From positions 28,245 to 92,244 of the forward strand of contig JALHQW010000028.1 of the NCBI GenBank assembly GCA_022841745.1: a stretch of DNA of 64,000 bases, in the 5' to 3' direction. This document shows, in pieces, positions 42,867 to 51,531 of this stretch. Below the pieces are notes generated by a model. The model had not been told where the DNA came from, ran no database searches, and was given only the letters and a program-made list of their open reading frames with translations. The first letter of the stretch is position 1, and every line of letters begins with the position of its first letter. Source of the DNA: Saprospiraceae bacterium. GTDB taxonomy: Bacteria; Bacteroidota; Bacteroidia; Chitinophagales; Saprospiraceae. A program made the position numbers and the translations under genes.

Positions 42867-43964
42867 ATGAATTTACTCAAACGTATTTTCGGTAAAAAAG
42901 AAACTCCTATCAATAGCTATCAGGACTTTTGGACGTGGTTTCAGGAAAACGAGCAGGCTTTTTTTAAGGTCGTTAAAACTGGGAAGAACATCGAGGAAGG
43001 GTTCTTTGATAAACTTTCCTCGAAATTGGGTGAACTAAGGGAGGGTTATTTCTTCCTGACTGGGATGTTCGACGATAACACTGCTGAACTGATTTTAACA
43101 GCCGATGGTAATGTGAAAAATATCGTATTCGTGGAGGAATTAGTAGCGGCGGCCCCAATCATTCAAGGATGGAAGTTTACGGCACTGAAGCCCCCCTCTG
43201 AAAACGGCGATTTCAGTATCAAAATGGGCGATTATGAATACAGCACTGAAAATATTTTCTTTTATTCCAACGACAATCCCGAGCTGCCTGATGAAATTGA
43301 TATTTCGGTGGTTTACCAAGGTTTTCAGGAAAAGGATAAAGACTTAATCGGAAACGGTGTATTGATTTACCTAGACAATTTTATTGGAGAATTAAACTTG
43401 GTATCTGTAATTGACAATATCAACATAATAGGTGAAAATGAAGCAGAAAAGCCATTAATTCCCATTGAAAAATTGAATGATTTCTTGGTTTGGCGACAAA
43501 AGGAGTTTATGGAAAAATACGAGGGCACTCGTTACGACACAGAAAACGATGATTATGTGGCCATGGAAGGGGAGCTTAAAAATGGAGACCCGATTATTGC
43601 CATCGTAAACGCCTCATTGTTGGATTGGGATGCAAAAGCCTCGCATCCTTGGCTGTTAGCGGTGGAAATAAAGTATGACGGAGATAAAAACAATGGTTTG
43701 CCCGAAGAAGAAACCATGCTTTCATTGGATAAAATAGAAGATGATATTTCAGCTGAATTAAAAGATTATGACGTTTTTTTGCCAATTGGCAGGCAGACTG
43801 GTGGCAACTTGAGAACAATTTATTTTGCTTGCAAAGATTTCAGAAAGCCATCTAAAGTGGTGCATGAAGTCGTTGCCAAATATGGCAATAGCCACAAGTT
43901 GGAATTCGATATTTATAAGGACAAATATTGGCAATCGTTTGAAAGGTTTAGACCTATGCCGTGA
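42867..43964 (+). CDS. DUF695 domain protein
   Basis: A 365-residue soluble protein. The C-terminal part (about 210-365) matches the DUF695 style: an alpha/beta domain ending with LPIGRQTGGNLRTIYFACKD (quoted: GRQTGGNLRTIYFACKDF) and a final FDIYKDKYWQSFERF. The N-terminal 130 residues look like another alpha/beta domain with LNDF-like helices. DUF695 has no established biochemical role. It probably forms an operon with the coiled-coil gene. AT-rich relative to the core genes. Confidence 0.8.
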   Translation: MNLLKRIFGKKETPINSYQDFWTWFQENEQAFFKVVKTGKNIEEGFFDKLSSKLGELREGYFFLTGMFDDNTAELILTADGNVKNIVFVEELVAAAPIIQGWKFTALKPPSENGDFSIKMGDYEYSTENIFFYSNDNPELPDEIDISVVYQGFQEKDKDLIGNGVLIYLDNFIGELNLVSVIDNINIIGENEAEKPLIPIEKLNDFLVWRQKEFMEKYEGTRYDTENDDYVAMEGELKNGDPIIAIVNASLLDWDAKASHPWLLAVEIKYDGDKNNGLPEEETMLSLDKIEDDISAELKDYDVFLPIGRQTGGNLRTIYFACKDFRKPSKVVHEVVAKYGNSHKLEFDIYKDKYWQSFERFRPMP

Positions 43965-44017
43965 GGCGGAAGCAACAAAAACAAGCGTTGTTCATCCCTA
44001 TTGGACCTTTCCAATCC

Positions 44018-45946
44018 CTACCACCCCACCAACCCCGTCCCCCCGCCCACGCTCCCAAGCCGATACCGCTGGCAATCCGGCACCAGCCCTTCCAGCTTCC
44101 CCGCCACCCCCAAATCGTGCGTGAGCAGAAACACCTGCCGGGCTTTTTGGCCAAAATGCAGAAGGTAGTTGAGCAGCGTGGCAGTCCGTTTTTCATCGAA
44201 ATGCGAAACCGGGTCGTCGAACACAATGATTTTTTCGGAAAGTTGCGGGTCCAGCTCCAGACTGGCGAGGAAGAACGACAGTGCAAAAGCGTTTTTGTCG
44301 CCCTCGCTGAGGGAGTATTTCACGGAAGGCTTGTCGGGGTCGTCCTTTTGCAGCACCTCTTTCCCCTCGATGCAGAGGGCAAATTTCACCGACGGCTCGG
44401 TGCTACTGCCGATATAGTGGCTGGTCAGTTGGCGCAGTTCCAGATAGGGCGCAAAAGCCTGTAGGTAGCGGTTGATGGCTGCGAGGTATCGGTCGAAAAC
44501 CGTGTTCTTGAACTGGTCGAGCCGGGCCTGTTTTTCGTCCTTGAGCTTTTTCAGTTTTTCCAGCGCCGACTCGTAGGTCAGCAGGTCTTTACACCATTCG
44601 GCCATGTCGGCATTGTCTTTTTTTTGCAGGGCAACGAGGCGGCGCATGTCCAATTCCAGTTGCGGCAGGTCGGGGCCATCGGCGGACTTCATCAGCGAGA
44701 TGCTGCTGTTGAAGGCGGCTATTCCCTTGTTGAACGCCTGAATGGCTTGGTTGACGGACTGGACGCCAGCCTCAAACGTTGCCAATGGCGCAACGTCCTG
44801 CGGTTGCGACGGGTCGGCGGCTTTTTGCTCAAAACAGGTTTTTAACCGCTCAAAATCCATTGCCAAGCGCCCGTGCTCGCCTTGCAGGGAATGCAGTGCT
44901 GGCGGGCGTTCCAAGTAGTTTTTCCAAAAATCAACCAACACGAGGTTTTGGGCGATGGTGCGCTCGATGTCGAGCAAACGTGCCTCTAAATTAAACACCC
45001 GAAGCGCAGCATTCAGCCTTTCAATGTCGGCGATGAGGCGGTTGTAGCTTTCGTTGAAATATTGTCGGTAGGCTTCCAGCACCTCCACCGTGGCATCGAA
45101 GGGGTACAGGCAAAACGGGCAGGCATCGTCGTGGATGGCCTGGTAGCCCTGTTTCAGCCAATCTTCTGCATGGCCGGCCATGGCGAGGCTGGCCTTGTGC
45201 GCATTGAATTTGGCGAGGCACTGCTCCGAAATGCCGCCTGTGCTTTGCGCCAGCACCTCGCCAGCCCCGGTGGTGAAGGCCGCTGTTTCGAGCATGGGTA
45301 TTTCCGACAAATAGGCTTTCTGTAAAATATCCTGGTGGCTGCGGGCGGTCGTGATTTCGTGGGCTTTCTCAGCGATTTTACCTTCGATGTCCCGCTCCGG
45401 CCCCATTTCCGCAAAGTGCTTGGCCTCGAATGCGCCGCCAATCGCCGCCTCGATGTCCCGGGCGGTTTCACGGGTCATTTTGTTGCCCTTCATAATGCGT
45501 TCCTTTATCGCCTGTATCTCCGACTTCAACTGAACGCCCTGTTGCCCCAGTATCACTTCGAAGAGGTTCTTCTTGTGCGAGTTCTGGATTTCCAGCCCAG
45601 TATAGACATTGTCGTTGATGAAATGTACGTCGAACACCTCGATGCCGGGCAGGTGCTGGTCCCATTCGCCGTTGGAAAAAATGCACTGGGGCGGCACCAG
45701 GCCCTCTACCGCTACTTCGATTTGCTGCGGAACGCTGCGGTCGAAGGAGCGTTTTTTCAACAACAGCCCGTCGTCGCCCCGCAGGGAGCGGAACAGCAGG
45801 GAAAGGGTCGTTTTGCCGCTCCCGTTTTCCCCATAAATCAGGTTGAAATGGCCGAAATCCTTGGGCTGCTCCGCTGACGGGAGCACCGATGGGCGGTATT
45901 GGAGAAACTTCCCCGTACCCGTTATTTTGGAGAAATGTTTAAGCAT
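44018..45946 (-). CDS. AAA ATPase with zinc-hook-like CPFC motif (AAA_13 type)
   Basis: A 642-residue SMC/Rad50-like ATPase. Walker A is GENGSGKT (39-46). A coiled-coil middle carries CPFC (276-279), resembling a zinc hook that joins two molecules. The signature SLSEGDKNAF (about 543-552) and the Walker B/D-loop IIVFDDPVSHFD (about 571-582) close the ATPase. PrrC and RloC anticodon nucleases share this architecture but carry an extra C-terminal nuclease domain; here the chain ends about 60 residues after Walker B, so no nuclease domain is visible. DNA or phage-sensing roles are possible but unproven. It is monocistronic and convergent with the DUF695 gene. Confidence 0.83.
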   Translation of the reverse strand: MLKHFSKITGTGKFLQYRPSVLPSAEQPKDFGHFNLIYGENGSGKTTLSLLFRSLRGDDGLLLKKRSFDRSVPQQIEVAVEGLVPPQCIFSNGEWDQHLPGIEVFDVHFINDNVYTGLEIQNSHKKNLFEVILGQQGVQLKSEIQAIKERIMKGNKMTRETARDIEAAIGGAFEAKHFAEMGPERDIEGKIAEKAHEITTARSHQDILQKAYLSEIPMLETAAFTTGAGEVLAQSTGGISEQCLAKFNAHKASLAMAGHAEDWLKQGYQAIHDDACPFCLYPFDATVEVLEAYRQYFNESYNRLIADIERLNAALRVFNLEARLLDIERTIAQNLVLVDFWKNYLERPPALHSLQGEHGRLAMDFERLKTCFEQKAADPSQPQDVAPLATFEAGVQSVNQAIQAFNKGIAAFNSSISLMKSADGPDLPQLELDMRRLVALQKKDNADMAEWCKDLLTYESALEKLKKLKDEKQARLDQFKNTVFDRYLAAINRYLQAFAPYLELRQLTSHYIGSSTEPSVKFALCIEGKEVLQKDDPDKPSVKYSLSEGDKNAFALSFFLASLELDPQLSEKIIVFDDPVSHFDEKRTATLLNYLLHFGQKARQVFLLTHDLGVAGKLEGLVPDCQRYRLGSVGGGTGLVGW

Positions 45947-46055
45947 TGTAGTTGGTGTTCAAACTGGGTTAAAGATAGGGAAATGGCTAAATTCGGCCTG
46001 CTGGTCTTGTTTTTTTCAACCAAAGTAATCTCTCTTCCCTTAATTATGCTGGGCT

Positions 46056-46790
46056 TTAAGCCTCCACTACGAACCTTACCTCCTGTCCTACCCTCAACTC
46101 CCCCGCCCTCACCACCGTCCCATAAGCCCCCGCATTGTTCTGGTTCATGCGCACGACGGCCTTCATCACCTTGGGGTCTTGCTGGGCAGTATCGGGGTCG
46201 AGGTTAACCATCATGCAGCGGAGATCACGCATGGTCACGTGAACCATGGGGCCGGTGTCATCGTCCCCGAAAACCAGCTTGCCACCTACCCAGCCATCTT
46301 CCAGAAATGGTTCGGTAGCTGTAGCATCAACCACGATGTTGGCCCGGAAGCGCCGGGTGTCCAAAGGCAGGCCCGCCTCCCGGCAAATGGTATCCATTGT
46401 GGCCAGGTTGATGACGGAAATGCTGGCGTCGTCAAATATTCCATGCTTGAGCCGCATCAATTCCAAAGGGCTGCCGAATTGTTCCGAGATGCTTCGCTGC
46501 AATTCGACGCTCCCGATTTCAAGCAGGGCTCCCTCTGGATTGCGCACATGCGTAGGCAAGGGCTCTCCCGTGCTTTCATCCAGCCCCAATGGCTGGTAGA
46601 GGAGCAGTTCCGGCAGCTTGCTGGCCGTAAGCCAAGGGAAACCACCCTTTTCTTCAAGGCGGCGGAAGGCGTAGCGGCGGTCGCCCTGCAAGCCGTGCCA
46701 GCCGAGGAAGGCAGTTTCCGTTGGTACGCCAGCCATTGATTTCATGGGGTAGCGCACGAGTTCGTGGATGTGTCCGAGGTGTAGGAGCAT
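46056..46790 (-). CDS. MOSC domain protein
   Basis: A 244-residue protein with an N-terminal MOSC_N beta-barrel (about 1-110, opening HIHELVRYPMKSMAGVP) and a C-terminal MOSC domain (about 120-244). MOSC proteins bind molybdenum cofactor and act as sulfur carriers or reductases; the catalytic cysteine expected in the C-terminal domain is not obvious here (NLDPDTAQQDPKVMKAVV contains none). The role is therefore uncertain. It lies alone between the AAA ATPase gene and the divergent glycosyltransferase gene. Confidence 0.8.
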   Translation of the reverse strand: MLLHLGHIHELVRYPMKSMAGVPTETAFLGWHGLQGDRRYAFRRLEEKGGFPWLTASKLPELLLYQPLGLDESTGEPLPTHVRNPEGALLEIGSVELQRSISEQFGSPLELMRLKHGIFDDASISVINLATMDTICREAGLPLDTRRFRANIVVDATATEPFLEDGWVGGKLVFGDDDTGPMVHVTMRDLRCMMVNLDPDTAQQDPKVMKAVVRMNQNNAGAYGTVVRAGELRVGQEVRFVVEA

Positions 46791-46999
46791 TGGTATCCTA
46801 TTGTGGTGATAAAATGGGCAATTTACACCGTTTAAGTGAATTAGGATTCGAGAATGGAAAGCAACTTTTACATAATCATTCTAGTAGCTGCGGCCTCTGA
46901 GGTCGTTTAAGACCAAATTCCCAAAATCCATCAGTATTCATAAATAGATTAGCGGGGTTATGATCTATCGCCCTAATTTTGTCCGCAAACCACCAGTTT

Positions 47000-47953
47000 A
47001 TGACCATTTCCGGCTTCACCATGGTAAAAAACGCCACGCTGCTCTACTATCCTATTCGGCAGAGCATCGAGTCTATCTTGCCATTGGTGGACGAGTTCGT
47101 GGTAGTGCTCGGCGATTGCAGCGCTGGTGACCGCACGGAGGAGGAGATTCTGGCCATTGGTTCTCCCAAAATCCGTTTAGTCAAAACGGTTTGGGACATT
47201 CAACAATACCCCAGTGGTACGGAGAACGCCCACCAGACCGACATCGCCAAATCGCATTGCACTGGGGATTGGTTGTTCTACCTACAGGCCGATGAAGTGG
47301 TACACGAGCAATACCTGCCCATCATCAAACGTCGTTGTGAAGTACTGCTGCACGACCCGGAAGTGGAGGGCTTGTTGTTTGATTACGTCCATTTTTGGGG
47401 GGATTATTGGCACCATCAGGTGTCGCACGGCTGGTACAAACACGAAATCCGAATCGTCAGAAACCGCCTAGACATACATTCATGGGAGTCGGCGCAATCC
47501 TTCCGGCGTATTCCTGGATTTGAAGGAAAAAACTACCGCCAAAAGGCAGGCACCTACAAGCTGAAAGTGGCCATGGCGAACGCACAAGTATATCACTACG
47601 GATGGGTACGCCCCCCACAGTTCATGCAATCCAAGAAAAAGGCGCTTGATACCATTCACAAGGGTGAGGAACTAGTTGGGCAACTTTATCACAACCGCCC
47701 CGATGGGTATGATTATGGCCCACTGGGAAGGGCAGCAAAATTTAAAGGTACGCACCCAGCGGTGATGCGAGATTGGATAGCCCGCTTTGATTGGCAAGAC
47801 GAATTGAACTATTCTTCCAAAAGCACAGCAGTGCGCACCGACCTGCACAAACACGACCTGCCAAAATACAGGCTCCTTACTTTCATAGAGCAAAGATTAT
47901 TGGGAGGCAAAGGAATTGGCACCTTCAAGAACTATGTGTTGACAGACAAGTAG
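47000..47953 (+). CDS. Glycosyltransferase (family 2-like)
   Basis: A 317-residue protein. The N-terminal GT-A-type segment shows VVVLGDCSAGDRTEE and the acidic QADEVVHEQYLP, consistent with nucleotide-sugar binding. The C-terminal half contains several conserved histidines and tryptophans (WYKHEIRIVRNR, HYGWVRPPQFM). It probably adds a sugar to a surface glycan. The start is the ATG at 47000; an upstream TTG would extend it by seven residues. The -7 box TAATTTTG (46974-46981) shares its 13-base context CGCCCTAATTTTG with the uvrB promoter region. Confidence 0.78.
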   Translation: MTISGFTMVKNATLLYYPIRQSIESILPLVDEFVVVLGDCSAGDRTEEEILAIGSPKIRLVKTVWDIQQYPSGTENAHQTDIAKSHCTGDWLFYLQADEVVHEQYLPIIKRRCEVLLHDPEVEGLLFDYVHFWGDYWHHQVSHGWYKHEIRIVRNRLDIHSWESAQSFRRIPGFEGKNYRQKAGTYKLKVAMANAQVYHYGWVRPPQFMQSKKKALDTIHKGEELVGQLYHNRPDGYDYGPLGRAAKFKGTHPAVMRDWIARFDWQDELNYSSKSTAVRTDLHKHDLPKYRLLTFIEQRLLGGKGIGTFKNYVLTDK

Positions 47954-48050
47954 CGTTGGCGATGCTTCGGCAGAAATACCTACAAAACCTTTACGGTCAT
48001 CAGCCATTGTGCTAGGCGCTGAAAAAGCCCAATCTGGTTTTCATACGAAC

Positions 48051-48089
48051 AAAAAAACCCGTGCGGACTCTCCGACACGGGCTTTTTTT
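48051..48089. terminator. Bidirectional terminator between glycosyltransferase and tRNA-Gln
   Basis: The stem CCCGTG-CGGA/TCCG-CACGGG (with one bulged base) is flanked by an A run on the left and a T run on the right, so it can end transcription from both sides. It immediately precedes the 3' end of tRNA-Gln. Confidence 0.85.
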
Positions 48090-48090
48090 G

Positions 48091-48161
48091 TTGGCCTACA
48101 AGGATTCGAACCTCGACAGGCAGAACCAAAATCTGATGTGCTACCGTTACACTATAGGCCA
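48091..48161 (-). tRNA. tRNA-Gln (TTG)
   Basis: The acceptor stem TGGCCTA/TAGGCCA closes the molecule. The anticodon loop TTTTGGT sits between CAGA and TCTG stem strands; the anticodon is TTG at 48127-48129, decoding CAA/CAG. The TpsiC arm contains GGTTCGAATCC. The CCA end is not encoded, so it must be added by the CCA-adding enzyme. Length 71 bases without CCA. Confidence 0.95.
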
Positions 48162-48190
48162 AAATCTGGTGCTTTTTTTCAAAAGCGTCG

Positions 48191-48198
48191 CAAAGGTA
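48191..48198 (-). promoter_or_regulatory. Putative -7 box of the tRNA-Gln promoter
   Basis: On the reverse strand, TACCTTTG matches the Bacteroidota -7 consensus about 30 bases before the mature tRNA 5' end. No convincing -33 TTG is visible. Confidence 0.45.
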
Positions 48199-48256
48199 TA
48201 ACGTTTTTTACATTTTGAAAAGTTCTTTGCTGAAAAAAATAATTCAAGAAAGTTTT

Positions 48257-48610
48257 TCAGCTCGCCAATGCCTCATTCGACAGGGCTTGTAGCACGCTTG
48301 GGAGCTGTTCGTCCAAGGTAGCAACAAGGCTTGTCGTTAGGTGGAGGTCGGTTTTGTATTTTGTGATGCGCTCAAGCTCCTTGTTGGCGGTATTCATGGC
48401 TTCGTTCCCCACGAAGGCCAACGTGGACTTCATCTTATGGCTCACCCTGGTCAGTTCGTCCCAATTCTCAGCGGCTGCCAGTTCCCGAACCTTATCCATT
48501 TCGGATGGCAATTCATCCAGCAACATGGCGAGCATGGTCTGGATCATCTCCTCGTCGTTGTCGGCCATGAGGCGCAGGTAATCAAGGTTGATGCAATTGG
48601 CAGTTTCCAT
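48257..48610 (-). CDS. HPt phosphotransfer protein
   Basis: A 117-residue helical protein. The HPt motif VSHKMKSTLAFVG has the phosphorylatable H58. It would relay phosphate from the hybrid kinase encoded just upstream; the start codon overlaps the kinase stop by one base (TAATG), which indicates translational coupling. No separate output regulator is encoded here. Confidence 0.92.
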   Translation of the reverse strand: METANCINLDYLRLMADNDEEMIQTMLAMLLDELPSEMDKVRELAAAENWDELTRVSHKMKSTLAFVGNEAMNTANKELERITKYKTDLHLTTSLVATLDEQLPSVLQALSNEALAS

Positions 48611-50922
48611 TAGTAGTTATGTTTTACGTATTTAGAAATCTTGAAAAACAGGTCTTCTGGCTCGAAGGGTTTCAATACAAAATCGTCCATGCCATATTCG
48701 AGGTATTTGCCATCCCTACCCACGTGGGCGTGGGCGGTCATGGCGAGGATCTTCATATTGGCACGGTCGGGTGGAAAGGTCTCCCGAATTATTTTGGTAG
48801 CCTCGTATCCGTCCATAATGGGCATTTGGATGTCCATCAGCACGATATCATAGGTATTTTCCCGAAGCAGGTCAAGTGCGATTTGGCCGTTATCGGCAAT
48901 GGTGAGGTCAATATTTTTCCATTTTCGTTCCAAGGTCTTCCGGGCCACGAGTTGGTTCATCATGTGGTCTTCGACCAATAGCAGGCTGAAATGGGCGTCT
49001 TCTGGCAGCATGAACGCAGGGACGGCAGGGGCGTCATTGTCTTTGCCGTAGTGTTCGTTTTCCGGCAAGTCGAATATCAGGTCAAAAAAGAAGGTGGAAC
49101 CTTTGCCGATTTCGCTGATGGCGCCGATTTTGCCGCCTTGCTGTTCCACAAGGTTCTTGCAGATGGATAGGCCAAGCCCCGTGCCCTCGAAGACACGGTC
49201 TTTGCGGAGCACCCTGGTAAAGGTATCGAAGATGGCCTCGATGTTTTCTTCCGAAATGCCGATACCCGTGTCCTCCACGCTGAATTTCACTTGGACACTG
49301 GAGCCGATGTCGTGCAGTTTTTCAATATAAACCTTGACGTGTCCGTGGTCGGTGAACTTGATGGCATTGCCAACAAGGTTATATAGCACTTGATTGAGGC
49401 GCAGCTTGTCGCCGCAGATATGTTGCGGCACGTCAGGGCTACTAATCACCTGTAGGTAGATGTCCTTTTCCTGCGCCTTGTACTGCATCACATTGATGAG
49501 GTTCTTCAAAAGCTCAGCCAGGTCGAAGGGTTGGTTGTCGAATACTACCTTGCCGTTTTGGATGGCGCTGATTTCGAGGATGTCGTTCACCACACCGAGC
49601 AGTATTTCGGAAGAGTTCTTGATGTTCTGCACAAGGCCATTCTGCTCCAAGGGCATGTTCATCTGGAGCAGGATATTGCTCATGCCCAAGATGGCGTTCA
49701 TCGGCGTGCGCATCTCGTGGCTGATACTGGCGAGGAACTGTTCCTTCATTTGGGCGCTTTGGCGGGCGAGGTCACGAGCCTTGCGCATTTTTTCGGCCTG
49801 CCGCAGTTCGGTTACGTCCCGCAGGGTGCAGTTGTAGCCTATGAAGTCGTCGTTGGCAATCAAGGTGGCGGTCATCATGCACTCTCGGGCTTCGCCACTC
49901 CTATGGGCGATGTTAATCTCAAAGTCCTTCACTGATTTTTGGGCCTTCAGCTTCAACAGGAACTCGTTCTTCCGCTCGGCGGGATAGTACAGGGAATGGG
50001 TGTCGCTCATTGCCTGCAATTCTTCTGCCGAATACCCAAAAACATCCACCGTAGCTTGGTTGAAATCAATAAACTTGCCCGTGAAGGTACTGATGAAAAG
50101 CGCATCCTTTGACTGGGTGAAGATTTCTTGGTAGCGCTTCCGGCTTTCAGCTTTTTCCAGCTCCGACAAGTGGCGCTCTGTGATGTCTTGAATGATGCCT
50201 TGGTAAACAAGTTGACCACTTTCATCGTGCCGCAGGGTGCATTGCACAAACGCATACCGATGGCTGCCGTCCCGCTGCTTGATTTTCAGGTCTTTCTTTA
50301 CACTGCCGCTGATGGACACTTCGTCGTGTACCTCTTGCAGTACTTTAATTGGGCTATCCTGCTGATGCAGGCTCTCACCGTTAATCTCCAACCTGTCCTC
50401 ATCATGGCCAAAAATGCGGTATAATTCATCGGTGGCCGTGAACGTCCCGGATTCGGGGAAGTATTCCCAGTTGCCGATGCGGGCCATGCGCTGGGTTTCC
50501 TCCAATCGCTTGAGCACCTTGGTGCGCTCTATCGAAAAGCGTAGCGATTTTGTGAGCTGCTCGGAATCGAAAGCCCCTTTCACCAAGAAGTCTTGGGCAC
50601 CGGCCTTTACGGCCCTCAGGCCCAGTTCCTTGTCGGAATAACCAGTGAGTACAATGATGTTTTTCTGCGGGAACTTGGCCAACAGCCTTTCCAGTGTTTC
50701 GAAGCCCCGGCTGTCGGGCAAGGTAAGGTCGAGCAGAATGGCAGCAAACTCTTCCCCCGTTTCAAGGGCAGCTATTGCATCGGCCAAGGTGATCTTGTTG
50801 ATGACCTCGCAATTTTGGAGGTCTGACTCCAAGAGGTAAATTTCCACCAAGCGGGCATCGCCGGGGTTGTCCTCTACCAGAAGTACCTTGCTGGCCGAAA
50901 CGAGAGTGGAAGTTGATACCAT
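48610..50922 (-). CDS. Hybrid sensor histidine kinase with two receiver domains
   Basis: A 770-residue cytoplasmic sensor. Domain order: an N-terminal receiver (about 12-125, phospho-acceptor D65 in ILLDLTLPD), two PAS domains (about 130-255 and 260-375), HisKA with H402 in SISHEMRTPMNAILG, HATPase_c (N box in NLVGNAIKF, G boxes in VEDTGIGIS and GTGLGLSI), and a C-terminal receiver with D697 in LMDIQMP. No membrane segment is visible. Together with the HPt gene it forms a His-Asp-His-Asp relay. The unknown protein at 50956-51363 precedes it by 33 bases on the same strand and is likely part of the operon. Confidence 0.93.
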   Translation of the reverse strand: MVSTSTLVSASKVLLVEDNPGDARLVEIYLLESDLQNCEVINKITLADAIAALETGEEFAAILLDLTLPDSRGFETLERLLAKFPQKNIIVLTGYSDKELGLRAVKAGAQDFLVKGAFDSEQLTKSLRFSIERTKVLKRLEETQRMARIGNWEYFPESGTFTATDELYRIFGHDEDRLEINGESLHQQDSPIKVLQEVHDEVSISGSVKKDLKIKQRDGSHRYAFVQCTLRHDESGQLVYQGIIQDITERHLSELEKAESRKRYQEIFTQSKDALFISTFTGKFIDFNQATVDVFGYSAEELQAMSDTHSLYYPAERKNEFLLKLKAQKSVKDFEINIAHRSGEARECMMTATLIANDDFIGYNCTLRDVTELRQAEKMRKARDLARQSAQMKEQFLASISHEMRTPMNAILGMSNILLQMNMPLEQNGLVQNIKNSSEILLGVVNDILEISAIQNGKVVFDNQPFDLAELLKNLINVMQYKAQEKDIYLQVISSPDVPQHICGDKLRLNQVLYNLVGNAIKFTDHGHVKVYIEKLHDIGSSVQVKFSVEDTGIGISEENIEAIFDTFTRVLRKDRVFEGTGLGLSICKNLVEQQGGKIGAISEIGKGSTFFFDLIFDLPENEHYGKDNDAPAVPAFMLPEDAHFSLLLVEDHMMNQLVARKTLERKWKNIDLTIADNGQIALDLLRENTYDIVLMDIQMPIMDGYEATKIIRETFPPDRANMKILAMTAHAHVGRDGKYLEYGMDDFVLKPFEPEDLFFKISKYVKHNY

Positions 50923-50955
50923 GTGATTGGGCGTTGCGTTGATTCAGTTTTTTAA

Positions 50956-51363
50956 CTATTGGGGAGGGGGCGGTTCAGTCAGGATCTCATCGTCGTCGGG
51001 GTCGTCAGGCGCTTCCTCATTTTTACGCAAAAAAATGAAATTGGCACCCAATTCACTCAGGACGAAGAGGCAAAGGTCATCGTGATGGGAGCGGTAGAGT
51101 GTCTGGAAATCTTCCACTTTCTCTTCTGCAATCAGCTGCTTGGTAACAAATTCCTCTAAAGTGGAAGCATTGGCTGACCAATTTCCCTTGACCGCATCCT
51201 TATTCACGATATTTATGCCAATATCAACGATGTTCTGGTGGATGACAAAAATCGGGAAACTCGAAACATCCTGCACCTGGATGACCTCTGCGGCCTCGGA
51301 CAATGTTTTTTTATAGTTGGCAAGCTCTTTTTCGAGCCGCTTATACAATGGTGTTTGGTTCAT
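50956..51363 (-). CDS. Unknown protein, first gene of the kinase operon
   Basis: A 135-residue protein with a helical N-terminus, a mixed middle (SSFPIFVIHQNIVDIGI) and an acidic, proline-rich tail (PDDPDDDEILTEPPPPQ) that is probably disordered. I do not recognise a family. Because it lies 33 bases before the hybrid kinase, it may be a partner of that sensor. Confidence 0.65.
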   Translation of the reverse strand: MNQTPLYKRLEKELANYKKTLSEAAEVIQVQDVSSFPIFVIHQNIVDIGINIVNKDAVKGNWSANASTLEEFVTKQLIAEEKVEDFQTLYRSHHDDLCLFVLSELGANFIFLRKNEEAPDDPDDDEILTEPPPPQ

Positions 51364-51389
51364 GATGTGAATATGGAGGATTTATTCTG

Positions 51390-51420
51390 TTTGGCCTAAA
51401 ATCTTTTCAGCTTACCTTTG
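51390..51420 (+). promoter_or_regulatory. Amidophosphoribosyltransferase gene promoter
   Basis: TTTG (51390-51393), 19 bases, TACCTTTG (51413-51420): one of the cleanest promoters in the window. Transcription should begin near 51427, about 105 bases before the ATG; the leader has no recognisable riboswitch. Confidence 0.7.
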
Positions 51421-51531
51421 CCGTTCCCTTTACAAAGGGCAGTTCTAAGTCGGTAATTGCCTCCCATGAAACAGGGATTTTTCACAAAATACCGACAATG
51501 CATTGCCCCGCAAGGATATTGAATTGCAAAA

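Noticed and set aside
44018..45946. Naming the ATPase as a PrrC or RloC anticodon nuclease
   Set aside because: The ATPase and hook motifs fit, but no C-terminal nuclease domain follows the Walker B region.
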